Shown: piece by piece, positions 5,005 through 5,139 of the stretch
Position numbering within the stretch: the stretch's first letter is position 1
Layout: every line of letters starts with the position of its first letter
NCBI GenBank assembly: GCA_031278315.1
Contig: JAITKS010000102.1
Coordinates: forward strand, 1-5,139
From: Planctomycetaceae bacterium
GTDB lineage: Bacteria > Planctomycetota > Planctomycetia > Pirellulales > Thermoguttaceae
Length of the DNA stretch: 5,139 nt
Reading direction: 5' to 3'
Notes under the pieces: model-generated
Seen by the model: only the letters and a program-made list of their open reading frames with translations
Told to the model about the DNA's origin: nothing
The model's database searches: none
Position numbers and translations under genes: made by a program

Positions 5005-5139
5005 ATGACCTATAAGCAAAATGCATCTTTATTCAATTTATCGGCTGATAATGCTGATAATAACAAGACTGATAATAAAAGTAATCAGCGTAAGTTTACG
5101 GATTGGCATCGTGCTTTTGCTAGCGCAATGCAGCTTGAA
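5005..5139 (+). CDS. N-terminus of an unidentified protein, runs off right edge
   Basis: Forty-five codons are open from ATG at 5005 to the window end. The first 30 residues are polar and Asn/Asp-rich (MTYKQNASLFNLSADNADNN) and look disordered. They are followed by a more ordered stretch, RKFTDWHRAFASAMQLE, that probably begins a folded domain. I do not recognise the family. There is no Shine-Dalgarno sequence, as for the other genes here. The gene is divergent from hdrB and preceded by a TTAAC repeat array and a TATAAT box. The start is supported by the change from A/T-rich repeats to codon-like sequence and by a stop-free frame, but the evidence is short. Confidence 0.62.
   Translation, partial: MTYKQNASLFNLSADNADNNKTDNKSNQRKFTDWHRAFASAMQLE

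Noticed and set aside
1..5139. CRISPR array, tRNA, rRNA or insertion sequence
   Set aside because: No regularly spaced repeats of suitable length, no cloverleaf or rRNA-like conserved stretches, and no transposase or terminal inverted repeats could be seen.

Overview
The window is low-GC DNA (roughly one third G+C by eye) from a bacterium. Three complete genes all lie on the minus strand, and an incomplete reading frame runs off each edge. The full genes are an HdrB-type CCG iron-sulfur protein, methylthioribose-1-phosphate isomerase (mtnA) and a periplasmic S41 carboxy-terminal processing protease. The mix of an HdrB protein, MtnA and an S41/PDZ protease with a conserved DPQLDKA-type tail, together with the lack of Shine-Dalgarno sequences, would fit a member of the Planctomycetota with a reduced-GC genome. 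This placement is a weak inference from general family impressions, not a demonstration.

Layout. Positions 1-321 (minus) hold a reading frame open to the window edge that I do not recognise. Positions 322-836 hold no convincing gene: they contain protein-like but interrupted minus-strand fragments, an 8-bp tandem duplication, a striking 22-nt polypurine tract and a possible terminator for the protease. Positions 837-2402 (minus) are the S41 protease, with an Asn/Glu/Lys low-complexity insert encoded by a hexamer-like DNA repeat. Positions 2403-2636 are a spacer with a 17-bp tandem repeat and a 19-bp sequence that also occurs, inverted, at 255-273. Positions 2637-3701 are mtnA, and 3732-4586 are hdrB. 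These two are co-directional with a 30-bp gap and are probably one transcript (hdrB first). Positions 4587-5004 are the divergent intergenic region. It holds a palindrome before hdrB, a probable frameshifted gene remnant on the plus strand, a TATAAT box and three 13-bp direct repeats. These lead into a plus-strand gene starting at 5005 that runs off the right edge.

How the genes fit together. HdrB (redox, cytoplasmic) and MtnA (methionine salvage) look co-transcribed, but no pathway joining them is visible here. HdrA, HdrC and other salvage enzymes are not in the window. The protease acts across the membrane and is separated by 234 bp, so it may be a separate unit. I see no RNA genes, CRISPR arrays, insertion sequence ends or complete mobile elements. 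The most interesting signals are the TTAAC-based repeat array at the divergent promoter, the two apparently decaying coding stretches, and the repeat-encoded insert in the protease. I did not find a convincing new multi-gene system.
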